22,055 nt of DNA from Christensenella sp. UBA1685. Lineage in GTDB: Bacteria > Bacillota > Clostridia > Christensenellales > CAG-138. Positions 16,141 through 21,914 of the stretch are shown in pieces; position 1 is the stretch's first letter, and the number at the start of each line of letters is the position of its first letter. Position numbers and translations under genes: made by a program. The stretch spans positions 1 through 22,055 of the forward strand of contig DCKB01000060.1 of the NCBI GenBank assembly GCA_002320595.1. The letters are read 5' to 3'. The notes under the pieces were generated by a model. The model saw only the letters and a list, made by a program, of their open reading frames with translations, was not told the DNA's origin and did not search any database.

Positions 16141-16146
16141 TATAAT
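16118..16146 (+). promoter_or_regulatory. Promoter of smpB
   Basis: TTGCAA (16118-16123) lies in the rnr 3' end and TATAAT (16141-16146) starts right after the rnr stop, with 17-base spacing. Transcription would begin near 16153. That argues against the ATG at 16159 as the smpB start. Confidence 0.65.
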
Positions 16147-16176
16147 ATAGACCGCATTATGGAAGGGGGGAAGGCA

Positions 16177-16641
16177 TTGCCGGTCAAGAAGGGCGTGCGG
16201 CAAATTGCGGAAAACCGCAAAGCGAGGCACGAGTATTTCATTGAAGACACATACGAATGCGGTTTGGCGCTTGTCGGCACCGAAGTGAAAAGCATTCGTG
16301 CAGGCAAGGTGAACCTGAAGGACTCCTATGCACAGGTAAAAAATGGCGAGGCGTTTCTCATTGGCATGCATGTAAGCCCCTATGAGCAGGGGAACATTTT
16401 CAACGCGGATCCGTTCCGCCAAAGAAAACTATTGCTGCATAAACAGGAGATCCGCAAACTCCAGTCCCTTGCACAGGCGGATGGGTACAGCCTGATTCCG
16501 CTCAGGCTTTACCTGAGGGACGGCCTTGTGAAGCTGGAACTTGCCGTTGCCAAGGGCAAAAAGCTTTATGACAAACGCCATGATCTTGCGGAGCGCGATG
16601 CCAAGCGCGACATCGAGCGCCGGATGAAGAATGTGGATTGA
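16177..16641 (+). CDS. smpB: SsrA-binding protein SmpB
   Basis: SmpB binds tmRNA and brings it to stalled ribosomes for trans-translation. From the chosen TTG start (16177) it is 154 residues and begins PVKKGVRQIAENRKARHEY after the initiator Met, as in the family. It contains GTEVKSIRAGKVNLKDSYA and ends with the basic tail KGKKLYDKRHDLAERDAKRD, which folds into the decoding centre. The TTG is preferred because AAGGGGGG lies 6 bases before it. The in-frame ATG at 16159 has no ribosome binding site and would lie only about 6 bases from the transcription start. The gene sits directly upstream of ssrA. Confidence 0.95.
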   Translation: MPVKKGVRQIAENRKARHEYFIEDTYECGLALVGTEVKSIRAGKVNLKDSYAQVKNGEAFLIGMHVSPYEQGNIFNADPFRQRKLLLHKQEIRKLQSLAQADGYSLIPLRLYLRDGLVKLELAVAKGKKLYDKRHDLAERDAKRDIERRMKNVD

Positions 16642-16667
16642 GCATTTTGCGTTGTTTATGATATAAT
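16638..16667 (+). promoter_or_regulatory. Promoter of ssrA
   Basis: TTGAGC (16638-16643) overlaps the smpB stop and TATAAT is at 16662-16667, with 18-base spacing. The start would lie about 55 bases before mature tmRNA, leaving a 5' leader to be removed by RNase P. Confidence 0.6.
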
Positions 16668-16695
16668 ATAAGCACAGCGCAGCAAATGCGCAGCC

Positions 16696-16727
16696 ACAGG
16701 ATGCCGCAGGGTACGGCGGCATCCTGT
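16696..16727 (+). other. Hairpin in the pre-tmRNA 5' leader
   Basis: ACAGGATGCCGC (16696-16707) pairs perfectly over 12 bp with 16716-16727, with an 8-base loop. It ends 2 bases before the mature tmRNA 5' end. No T-tract follows, so it is not a classical terminator. It may guide processing or shield the leader. Confidence 0.65.
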
Positions 16728-16729
16728 AT

Positions 16730-17082
16730 GGGGCCGTAAATGGTTTCGACGGGGATCGCTGAAGCCGGATAAGCGAGCCGAAGCCCCGCGCTTCGTTAAA
16801 AGCGGGAAATTAAAAAACAACTGACGAATCTAATTTCGTACCCGTCGCTGCTTAAGCAGTGACCGTCCGTCCCCGGTTGCCCACGACCGGGATCACGGGC
16901 GTCATCAATGTGGGGAACCAGCCTGCATAAGCTTTGCCGCAGGTGGGATCTTATGAAGCTACTAAAATCCTGACCCTGCCGCTGGGGGCCGGATGGAGGG
17001 AACGCTAAAGCATCGGCTACGCTCGTAGAAAGTCTTGTGGACGGGTCTTCGGACAGGAGTTCGACTCTCCTCGGCTCCACCA
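16730..17082 (+). ncRNA. ssrA: Transfer-messenger RNA (tmRNA)
   Basis: The one-piece tmRNA rescues stalled ribosomes and tags their unfinished proteins for degradation. The 5' end GGGGCCGTAAATGGTTTCGA and the 3' end (T-loop TTCGACTC, then CGGCTCC-A-CCA) are diagnostic. The seven terminal bases pair as an acceptor stem with one G-U, and CCA is encoded. The tag frame ends at TAA 16853-16855 and reads TTDESNFVPVAA (16817-16852), with an in-frame TAA upstream at 16811. The resume codon is probably within 16814-16819 but is not certain. Most tags end in ALAA; this one ends in VPVAA. It follows smpB and lies at the boundary of the accessory region. Confidence 0.97.
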
Positions 17083-17086
17083 AATG

Positions 17087-17149
17087 GACATTACACGAAC
17101 ACCTATTATTTCCGCGGTGGTTTCGCCGTACTGGTGTGGCTGTAATGTC
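17087..17149. repeat. Inverted repeat just downstream of ssrA
   Basis: GACATTACA (17087-17095) and TGTAATGTC (17141-17149) are exact inverse complements. A second pair, CACC and GGTG, lies just inside them at nearly matching distance. It begins 5 bases after the tmRNA CCA, at the junction of core and accessory DNA. It could be a recombination site remnant or an RNA structure. Confidence 0.55.
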
Positions 17150-17159
17150 AACACAGAAA

Positions 17160-17192
17160 CAGAGGGTCAAGGTTTTGCGCCTTGACCCTCTG
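17160..17192. terminator. Terminator-like hairpin at the end of the accessory region
   Basis: CAGAGGGTCAAGG (17160-17172) pairs perfectly over 13 bp with 17180-17192 around a 7-base loop. T-tracts are poor on both sides. It could stop minus-strand transcripts before ssrA, or plus-strand transcripts leaving ssrA. Confidence 0.6.
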
Positions 17193-17200
17193 TCCATCTA

Positions 17201-17866
17201 TTAGATTATTTCCTTAGCTTGCTTTAGCAGAGTCTCTGCTTCGTTCAGTTTATCCATGTACCTGTGTTAAAGCGCTCGGATTTCTCCGGAAATACGAACT
17301 TGTTCCTCAAATACTGGAGTTTCGATAACCAGACAATCAACTTGCTCTGGAATCAATTCAATTAACCCCGTCGAGCCAGTATAGAGCAGATTAACTTGAA
17401 TTGCGCCAAACCCATTTCGGATGTAGTCAGCAAGATAATACGGATATATCTTTTGTTTATCAACTCGAATTATGGTGACATGTCCGTCAGCAATAGCTGA
17501 ATAATCTGCATCATAAACGCACGCTTTACCAAGGGTTCCATCCCTGGTCGAAGCAATAAGAACATCATTTTTCTTTACTATATTGAGATTCTCCCCACTA
17601 TGAGTTGCCTTTAGTTCGAAGTCCTTCTATTTTCTGACGAACCTCTGAATCCCAATACTTATAGTCAAGGCGCGCATAATCACTGTTACCCACCACTGTT
17701 GCATCGACGTCATAGGCACTCCAATGATATCCTACACGCGGCGATCCGAGCGTTGAGTCCATAACGCTATGTGCTATTTCATCAAGAAGCTTTGGTGAAT
17801 TGATTCCTCGTAGTTTATCTCCTGATCCGGCATAACCTAAAGAGTCAAGTTGACAAAAAGCAATAT
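17201..17866 (-). pseudogene. Remnant of a type I restriction specificity (HsdS)-like gene
   Basis: Two pieces in different frames make up one broken protein. The upstream piece (about 17866 to 17595) reads ARLDYKYWDSEVRQKIEGLR before a TAG. After a frame change near 17595 the second piece reads VKKNDVLIASTRDGTLGKAC, then YYLADYIRNGFGAIQ and LIPEQVDCLVIETP, and meets TAA at 17269-17267. A further open stretch (HRYMDKLNEAETLLKQAKEI) ends at 17201. The DVLIAS and IETP-type segments and the helical tail are characteristic of S-subunit target-recognition domains. A large middle portion seems missing. The 5' end is fused to a truncated small gene. Assignment is by motif only. Confidence 0.6.
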
Positions 17867-17938
17867 TATCCGGCCATGAAGCTTATCGGTCTGGTACTGT
17901 TGGTACTTCTCATATTCTTTATTCGATATCTGCTTCAT
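17837..17938 (-). pseudogene. Truncated copy of a small accessory gene
   Basis: The frame starts at ATG 17938 behind GGAGG and reads MKQISNKEYEKYQQ through DKLHGRI. It then loses similarity to its paralogue at 20643-20831 and ends after 33 codons at TAG 17837. The lost part coincides with the start of the HsdS-like remnant, so a deletion joined the two. The family function is not known to me. Confidence 0.6.
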
Positions 17939-17948
17939 GGCGACCTCC
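17868..17948 (-). repeat. 81-bp direct repeat, copy 1
   Basis: This matches 20761-20841 at 71 of 81 positions by direct comparison, without gaps. It covers the ribosome binding site and first ~25 codons of a small gene. This copy keeps the ATG start. Confidence 0.85.
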
Positions 17949-17979
17949 ACTCATCCCGAAAAGCTGGATCGGTTTATAC

Positions 17980-18636
17980 TCATGCCTCTCCTTTAAGCTT
18001 CTTCATGAGCTGATCAATCCGCTCCGTACAGTCGTTTTCCCGAGAACTTTTCGATCGCCAGTCATCGGAGAGGGAAATATATCTGATCCTTTGCCGCTGG
18101 TCCCATGTCCCATTTGCCGCTTAGTTTCCTGTTTGCTTCAAGCCAATCAGCCACATACTTAAGTTTATTTCCTGCGCAACTGTAATCCGCCAGCAGTTCG
18201 ACAGCTCCCAGAAAGCGGCTTGCCTGTCTGCTCTCAAACATTTCGGGAAGGATTTTGATAGAGTTACCGTATATATATAATAAATGCCGTCCTCTTGGGT
18301 GATCAGCCATTCAACGAAGGCTTCTTCAGCTTCTATGTTAAGACATCCGTTAAGCAGGGAAACCGGGTAGAAATTAGCCGGATTTAAAAGCCGTCCTCCA
18401 CTGGGACGCAGTATATCCCGATAAGCAGTTTCATAAGCCTTTCTGTCGAAAGTTCCTTTCTCGAAGGCTGCTGTCACGACAGCCGCCCATTGTTCGGCAG
18501 TCATATTCGCTGCTGTGTTGTCTGAAGTGAAGCGCCTGATCCAGGTCGACAGGATCAATGCAGTAAAAACATCCCAATCATGTATCTTTTCACGTCTGTC
18601 CGGGGTCGTATTCTTGCCGGAAAGGCAATCGCTCAT
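17980..18636 (-). pseudogene. Hypothetical accessory protein broken by two frameshifts
   Basis: Reading frames join into one protein of about 215 residues if two shifts are corrected. The first frame (MSDCLSGKNTTPDRR to EDGIYYIY) breaks at a run of TA dinucleotides near 18270-18280. The second (YGNSIKILPEMFESRQ to GPAAKDQIYFPL) breaks at a CTCTC run near 18063-18072. The third (SDDWRSKSSRENDC to KKLKGEA) ends at 17980. The continuity of sense across both breaks supports one ancestral gene. It starts four bases inside the preceding 66-codon gene, so they were cotranscribed. I do not recognise a functional family; there is no signal peptide or membrane segment. Confidence 0.65.
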
Positions 18637-18833
18637 ATACGAGCCTTCTTAATAGGTTCGTCTTCTATGGTAAATCCCAGCCGCTCCAGCCTTCTGAGAG
18701 CCTGCTCCGTAGTCATAGAAGCATGATAAAACTGAGATAACGAATGAAAACAGCCCCACTTCCCATCCGGCCCCTGTAATTCAAGAATGCTCGTTGCCCA
18801 TTTACCTTCTTTGTGCATATGGAAATTCTCCAT
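18633..18833 (-). CDS. Small hypothetical protein
   Basis: This 66-residue soluble protein has a tryptophan-containing N-terminal part (EGKWATSILELQGPDGKWGC) followed by a helical part (TTEQALRRLERLGFTIED). No family could be named. An alternative start at the second ATG (18818) has a better-placed GGAG. It overlaps the downstream pseudogene by four bases (ATGA), so the two formed a coupled pair. It follows the VOC gene closely on the same strand. Confidence 0.6.
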   Translation of the reverse strand: MENFHMHKEGKWATSILELQGPDGKWGCFHSLSQFYHASMTTEQALRRLERLGFTIEDEPIKKARI

Positions 18834-18843
18834 TCCGACTTTG

Positions 18844-19305
18844 TCAGAATCCTATAACGTTTCTGACATACTCCACAGGCACGTCCATTCGTTCTGCAAC
18901 CTCTTCAAGCGTCATGCCGCTTTTAAGGAAGCGTTCGATGACTGCCTTGATCATCTCACCGACTTCAATGATATGGCCGTCAGGATCATAGAAGCGGACA
19001 ACACGCTGACCCCAAGGATGTTCTAACAATTCATGTACATAGTTTATTTCAAAAGATCTCAGATGCTCTGAGAAAGCGTCGATATCTTCTTCCTCAAAAT
19101 ACATTTCTCCCGCGTTATTTTGAAGGATTACATTATCTGTTCTGATAAACTGCTCCCAAGTATCCAAGGTCTGCAGAAAAATGCCTCCATCCAACATCAC
19201 ATTTGCGCCAAAGTCAGCAGCCACGTCAAGCCCCAGCACATCATGATAGAAACGTTTGCTTATCTCCATATCTTTTACTGCTATAAGAGTTCCTGCGTAT
19301 TTCAT
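18844..19305 (-). CDS. VOC (glyoxalase/bleomycin resistance) family protein with a C-terminal helical tail
   Basis: The VOC fold supports metal-dependent lyases, dioxygenases and drug-binding proteins. From ATG 19305 (AAAGGA 8 bases upstream) the protein is 153 residues. It contains the first module IAVKDMEISKRFYHDVLGLD, the mid segment GAGEMYFEEEDID-like (NNAGEMYFEEEDID), and the second-module motif VVRFYDPDGHIIEVGE ending in the usual Glu ligand. The last ~28 residues (FLKSGMTLEEVAERMDVPVE) look like a helix-turn-helix-type segment beyond the usual VOC end. An upstream in-frame ATG at 19332 is less likely. The substrate is unknown. Confidence 0.85.
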   Translation of the reverse strand: MKYAGTLIAVKDMEISKRFYHDVLGLDVAADFGANVMLDGGIFLQTLDTWEQFIRTDNVILQNNAGEMYFEEEDIDAFSEHLRSFEINYVHELLEHPWGQRVVRFYDPDGHIIEVGEMIKAVIERFLKSGMTLEEVAERMDVPVEYVRNVIGF

Positions 19306-19382
19306 ACAGCAATCCTTTCTATGCGTTATCACAAAAGATACTCAAACAGATAAAAATCAATCCATCCCGTATTTGGTGCATA

Positions 19383-19844
19383 CTAGCGGCGAACATCACG
19401 TTTTTTGAAACCAAGCGATTCATATAGCCTGTGCGCAGGGGCATTGCACTCCAGCGCGTCGAGCCTGACAGCCTTAACACTCTTTTCCCTCACAAGTTCG
19501 ATTACTTCTTTCATTGCCGTTCTCGCATATCCGCGTTTTTGAAAATGCGGATTCACGGCAAGGAGATGCACAACAGCAACTTCATCATCTGCCAGTTCAT
19601 CCTGCCAGTCAATTCCGTGATAGTCCTCTCCCTGGTACGGTGTTACTGCGACAACGGCTGCGATATCTTGTCCATCTTCCAAACGATACATCACTCCCTG
19701 CCGGACATAATCTTCAACCATCTCTTCTGTAGGATGCAGACCGTAAATCCACCGGCCATAACGTGGCATATCGCTTGTTTCCCTGATCACAAGCTGGTAA
19801 AAACACAGTATCCTCGACAGGTCGCCGATTTCGCATTTTTTCAT
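19383..19844 (-). CDS. GNAT family N-acetyltransferase
   Basis: This 153-residue protein shows GNAT strand 4 (VAVVHLLAVNPHF) followed by the acetyl-CoA loop QKRGYARTAM. The typical C-terminal RLDALECNAPAHRLYESLGF follows. A Gly-to-Ala change in the loop (RGYA for RGxG) is common in the family. The substrate is unknown. Its ATG overlaps the stop of the upstream DUF7662-like gene by four bases. The two may be a cotransferred pair in the accessory region. Confidence 0.87.
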   Translation of the reverse strand: MKKCEIGDLSRILCFYQLVIRETSDMPRYGRWIYGLHPTEEMVEDYVRQGVMYRLEDGQDIAAVVAVTPYQGEDYHGIDWQDELADDEVAVVHLLAVNPHFQKRGYARTAMKEVIELVREKSVKAVRLDALECNAPAHRLYESLGFKKRDVRR

Positions 19845-20053
19845 GAGGGGATCTCCTTACTGAAGGCCACGGTCTGTTCCTTCAGCGATATCTTTCCCAC
19901 CTTGAATCCGTAATCCAGCAGTTCTTTCTTGTAATTCAGGAATGAATGGTCAATCGGTATACCGGCAATCTTCTCTATTTCTTCAAACGTCAGTTTAAAA
20001 CTATCCGTTCCATTTTCCTTTATCCACTTCCACAGCGGTTCATATTTACTCAT
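19841..20053 (-). CDS. DUF7662-like small protein
   Basis: From the ATG at 20053, with GGGAGG upstream, the protein is 70 residues. It reads SKYEPLWKWIKENG then LTFEEIEKIAGIPI, which resembles the DUF7662 pattern (Y-PL--L, LTF-EIE-I-G-P). That family appears in defence- and regulation-linked genes; no activity is established. The start at 20107 would add 18 residues that do not fit the family. It is coupled to the GNAT gene by a four-base overlap. Confidence 0.65.
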   Translation of the reverse strand: MSKYEPLWKWIKENGTDSFKLTFEEIEKIAGIPIDHSFLNYKKELLDYGFKVGKISLKEQTVAFSKEIPS

Positions 20054-20130
20054 AATGTACCTCCCAACTGAAAAATACTGTAATGCCTGCCACAATGGCA
20101 GAGTCAAGAGACAATTTCAATCTGATTACA

Positions 20131-20646
20131 TCATTTCCTCCGCAGTTTTAGCTCGACGCTGCTTTTTTCCTTCAGCCGCTTTTCCATCAGTTTGGCTCTG
20201 TCTTTGACCGGCAGTTGAAGGTCACCATCCACGAAAACCGTCCTAAGCTCCTCCAGCGGCAGCAGATTGACAGCCAGGCAGAACAGTGTATTCTTCCGTC
20301 CATCGTTGTATTCAGCGAGAAGCCGGTCAAGTATCTGACGTTTTTCCACCTGCTCTGCATTATAGGCTTCCTCGCCGATTCTCTGCATTCTCTCCAGATC
20401 AGCTTTCTGGTTCATGTGCGTGATGAAAGAGTCGGCCTCATCAATATGCGCATACCGCTCACACGGGTATTCCGAGCACTGGAAACAATACTCCGGGCTC
20501 CCGTGCTCCAGACTGCATCTGGCAATAGGGCAGGATTGATTCCCAAATCCGCAGCCTCCACAATGCCCGGAGATATTCATCGAGCACAGTTTGCAATTCA
20601 GTCCGCAGAGGGAGAGATACGGATTGCTTCTGGTAAATCCCTTCAT
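20131..20646 (-). CDS. DUF3795 domain-containing cysteine-rich protein
   Basis: This 171-residue protein has ten cysteines in its first 62 residues (C14, C18, C21, C29, C32, C39, C44, C54, C57, C62). They are spaced as in DUF3795 proteins (LCGLNCKLC, CGGCG, CFQCSEYPC), which suggests bound zinc or an iron-sulfur cluster. The rest is helical and charged. No activity is known to me. Its ATG overlaps the TGA of the upstream small gene (ATGA), so its translation probably depends partly on that gene, whose own start codon is ATA. Confidence 0.82.
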   Translation of the reverse strand: MKGFTRSNPYLSLCGLNCKLCSMNISGHCGGCGFGNQSCPIARCSLEHGSPEYCFQCSEYPCERYAHIDEADSFITHMNQKADLERMQRIGEEAYNAEQVEKRQILDRLLAEYNDGRKNTLFCLAVNLLPLEELRTVFVDGDLQLPVKDRAKLMEKRLKEKSSVELKLRRK

Positions 20647-20831
20647 TCTATGTCACCTTCATTTCTGAACTTCGCCAGCATCTCCAGCACGTGCTTTCCG
20701 ATCTTTTCCGGATCGTTGTCCAGACCGGCGCAGACGACGCGGAGGCCGTCCGGTGTCAGAATCCGGCCATGCAGCTTATCCGTCTGGTGCTGCCGGTACC
20801 TCTCATATTCCTTATTCGATATCTGCTTTAT
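20643..20831 (-). CDS. Small accessory protein with an ATA start codon
   Basis: A 62-residue frame reads IKQISNKEYERYRQ, DKLHGRILTPDGLRVVCAGL and EKIGKHVLEMLAKFRN. GGAGG lies 5 bases before ATA at 20831-20829, exactly where the paralogous copy at 17938 has ATG. An in-frame TAA lies just upstream and there is no other plausible start codon near. The body of the gene is intact to its stop and is coupled to the DUF3795 gene. Either ATA is used as a weak start, or a point mutation recently silenced the gene. The function is unknown. Confidence 0.5.
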   Translation of the reverse strand: MKQISNKEYERYRQHQTDKLHGRILTPDGLRVVCAGLDNDPEKIGKHVLEMLAKFRNEGDIE

Positions 20832-20841
20832 AGCAACCTCC
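20761..20841 (-). repeat. 81-bp direct repeat, copy 2
   Basis: This is the counterpart of 17868-17948, identical at 71 of 81 positions in the same orientation. It covers the ribosome binding site and 5' end of the small gene. One difference changes the start ATG to ATA. Confidence 0.85.
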
Positions 20842-20867
20842 GATTATCGAGCGATACTGGAATTAAT

Positions 20868-21092
20868 CTATTTCAACTGGCTGATCTCATTCAGCAGGTT
20901 AGCCAGAAACCTTCCCGCGTGAGCGCCATCCATCTGGGTATGATGAAACTGAAATGATACAGGCAGATAATAACGGAACAGCTTCTTCCTATACCTTCCC
21001 CATATCATAAAAGGATTATTGAATATGCCGCTGTTCATACCAACTGCTCCATCGATTTCAGTGTCGATAATCGCTGATGTCCCTATAACCAT
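20868..21092 (-). pseudogene. C-terminal fragment of a CatA-like chloramphenicol acetyltransferase
   Basis: The last ~50 residues read NNPFMIWGRYRKK then LPVSFQFHHTQMDGAHAGRF. The HHxxxDG motif carries the catalytic histidine of the chloramphenicol O-acetyltransferase fold. A whole enzyme has about 210-220 residues; only the last third is here. Upstream the sequence runs into an HsdR-like fragment in another frame, so the N-terminal part was lost. It is most likely inactive, because the trimer core and the substrate pocket need the missing part. Confidence 0.75.
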
Positions 21093-21213
21093 AGCTATTA
21101 GTAATCGTTGCCGCTGTCTTAAAGTCTAAATCTTTTAGTGTGTCATAGCCGCGTCTGTTCAAAAAAGGGAGAATTCTCTTAATAACAGTTTCGGTTTCAG
21201 TTCGAATCGCCAT
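21058..21213 (-). pseudogene. N-terminal stub of a type I restriction HsdR-like protein
   Basis: From ATG 21213 the 51-residue frame reads MAIRTETETVIKRILPFLNR then GYDTLKDLDFKTA, which resembles the start of HsdR N-terminal (restriction nuclease) domains. It then reaches TGA at 21060. The nuclease motif and the entire helicase are missing. It overlaps the winged-helix gene by 17 bases and the CAT fragment in another frame. It is evidence of a deletion that joined two unrelated genes. Confidence 0.5.
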
Positions 21214-21502
21214 TGTTTGCCTCCAAGATTATTGCCTCAAGTTCTTTCATTTTTTTAAGCACTTTATGCCCCGCGTCCGTCACATAATAGGTGCCTCGCT
21301 TTTTCTGTTGTACGCAATTTGTTTTTCGAAGGTTCGTAAGCATCTTGTTCATTGTTGCCGGACTACTCCCATATTCATCGGCAAGTTCATTCTGTGAAAA
21401 CTTAACAAAACGCCCAGCGGCAGTTTCAGTTTGGTGTTGTTCCATCCAACGCAACAAATAATACTCTTTTGAAGCAAATACATTGGTTGCAATCTCGCTC
21501 AC
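21197..21502 (-). CDS. Winged helix-turn-helix regulator (MarR-like)
   Basis: This protein of about 101 residues contains a winged-helix domain: FSQNELADEYGSSPATMNKM (recognition helix region) followed by a wing ending in GTYYVTDAGHKVLKK and a charged C-terminal helix. It is probably a DNA-binding regulator of the accessory genes downstream. The start is a GTG, at 21502 or at 21508, behind AGGAGG. The ATG at 21562 lies between the -35 and -10 of its own promoter and cannot be the start. It directly precedes the broken HsdR-like gene, which it may once have controlled. Confidence 0.7.
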   Translation of the reverse strand: MSEIATNVFASKEYYLLRWMEQHQTETAAGRFVKFSQNELADEYGSSPATMNKMLTNLRKTNCVQQKKRGTYYVTDAGHKVLKKMKELEAIILEANNGDSN

Positions 21503-21544
21503 AAGCACACCACCTCCTAGGCAAAAACAACAGAATGTAGGTCT

Positions 21545-21572
21545 ATTATAATATAAAAACATATTGTGTCAA
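21545..21572 (-). promoter_or_regulatory. Strong promoter of the winged-helix gene
   Basis: On the minus strand a perfect TTGACA (21572-21567) and a perfect TATAAT (21550-21545) are 16 bases apart. The transcription start near 21538 rules out the ATG at 21562 as a start codon. It is the best promoter in the accessory region and probably drives the downstream minus-strand genes. Confidence 0.8.
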
Positions 21573-21620
21573 TGGATATTTTTTTGTGTATTCCTGTTAA
21601 TTTTTGAATTACCCAATATA

Positions 21621-21652
21621 AAAAGCGGGAGATAATTATGTCTCCCGCTTTT
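21621..21652. terminator. Terminator after the small mobile-element-type gene
   Basis: AAAAGCGGGAGA (21621-21632) pairs perfectly over 12 bp with 21641-21652 around an 8-base loop, with T-rich flanks on both strands. It starts at the stop codon of the small gene and separates it from the winged-helix gene. Confidence 0.88.
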
Positions 21653-21827
21653 ATAGTTCATAGTGTTTCTTTTCTTGTTCCTCCAACCATTCCTCAAACT
21701 CCCTTTGCCCCTGCTCGCTTTCGTAGTACTTCCGTATCTCTGGAACAAGGAAACGGGCAAAGGAATCTATGATAGCCTGCGGAAGTTCAATGTCGTGAGT
21801 TTCCTTCTGGATGTCCTTACCGGGCAT
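21651..21827 (-). CDS. Small acidic protein of a type found in clostridial mobile elements
   Basis: From ATG 21827 (GGAG about 9 bases upstream) the protein is 58 residues. It is rich in Glu and Lys and reads LPQAIIDSFARFLVPEIRKY then REFEEWLEEQEKKH. I recall similar short proteins beside recombinase or mobilisation genes in clostridial elements, but I could not check this. A TTG start at 21851 would add eight residues and has no good ribosome binding site. The function is unknown. A terminator follows directly. Confidence 0.65.
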   Translation of the reverse strand: MPGKDIQKETHDIELPQAIIDSFARFLVPEIRKYYESEQGQREFEEWLEEQEKKHYEL

Positions 21828-21914
21828 GGTGGGTATCTCCACGATATTCAATTTTCAAGGTGCAGATCAGCGTTCGCGCTCGTCGCGCTTTTTCACGCTG
21901 CGGCGTAATGTGCG

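Noticed and set aside
16159..16176. ATG at 16159 as the smpB start
   Set aside because: It has no ribosome binding site and lies about 6 bases from the inferred transcription start, while the TTG at 16177 has AAGGGGGG upstream and gives the usual SmpB N-terminus.
16796..17197. Minus-strand 133-codon frame containing VEPRRVELLSEDPSTRLS
   Set aside because: It is the antisense of the tmRNA 3' part. This is a well-known false protein call.
21503..21562. ATG at 21562 as the start of the winged-helix regulator
   Set aside because: It lies between the perfect -35 and -10 hexamers of the gene's own promoter, so it would not be in the mRNA.
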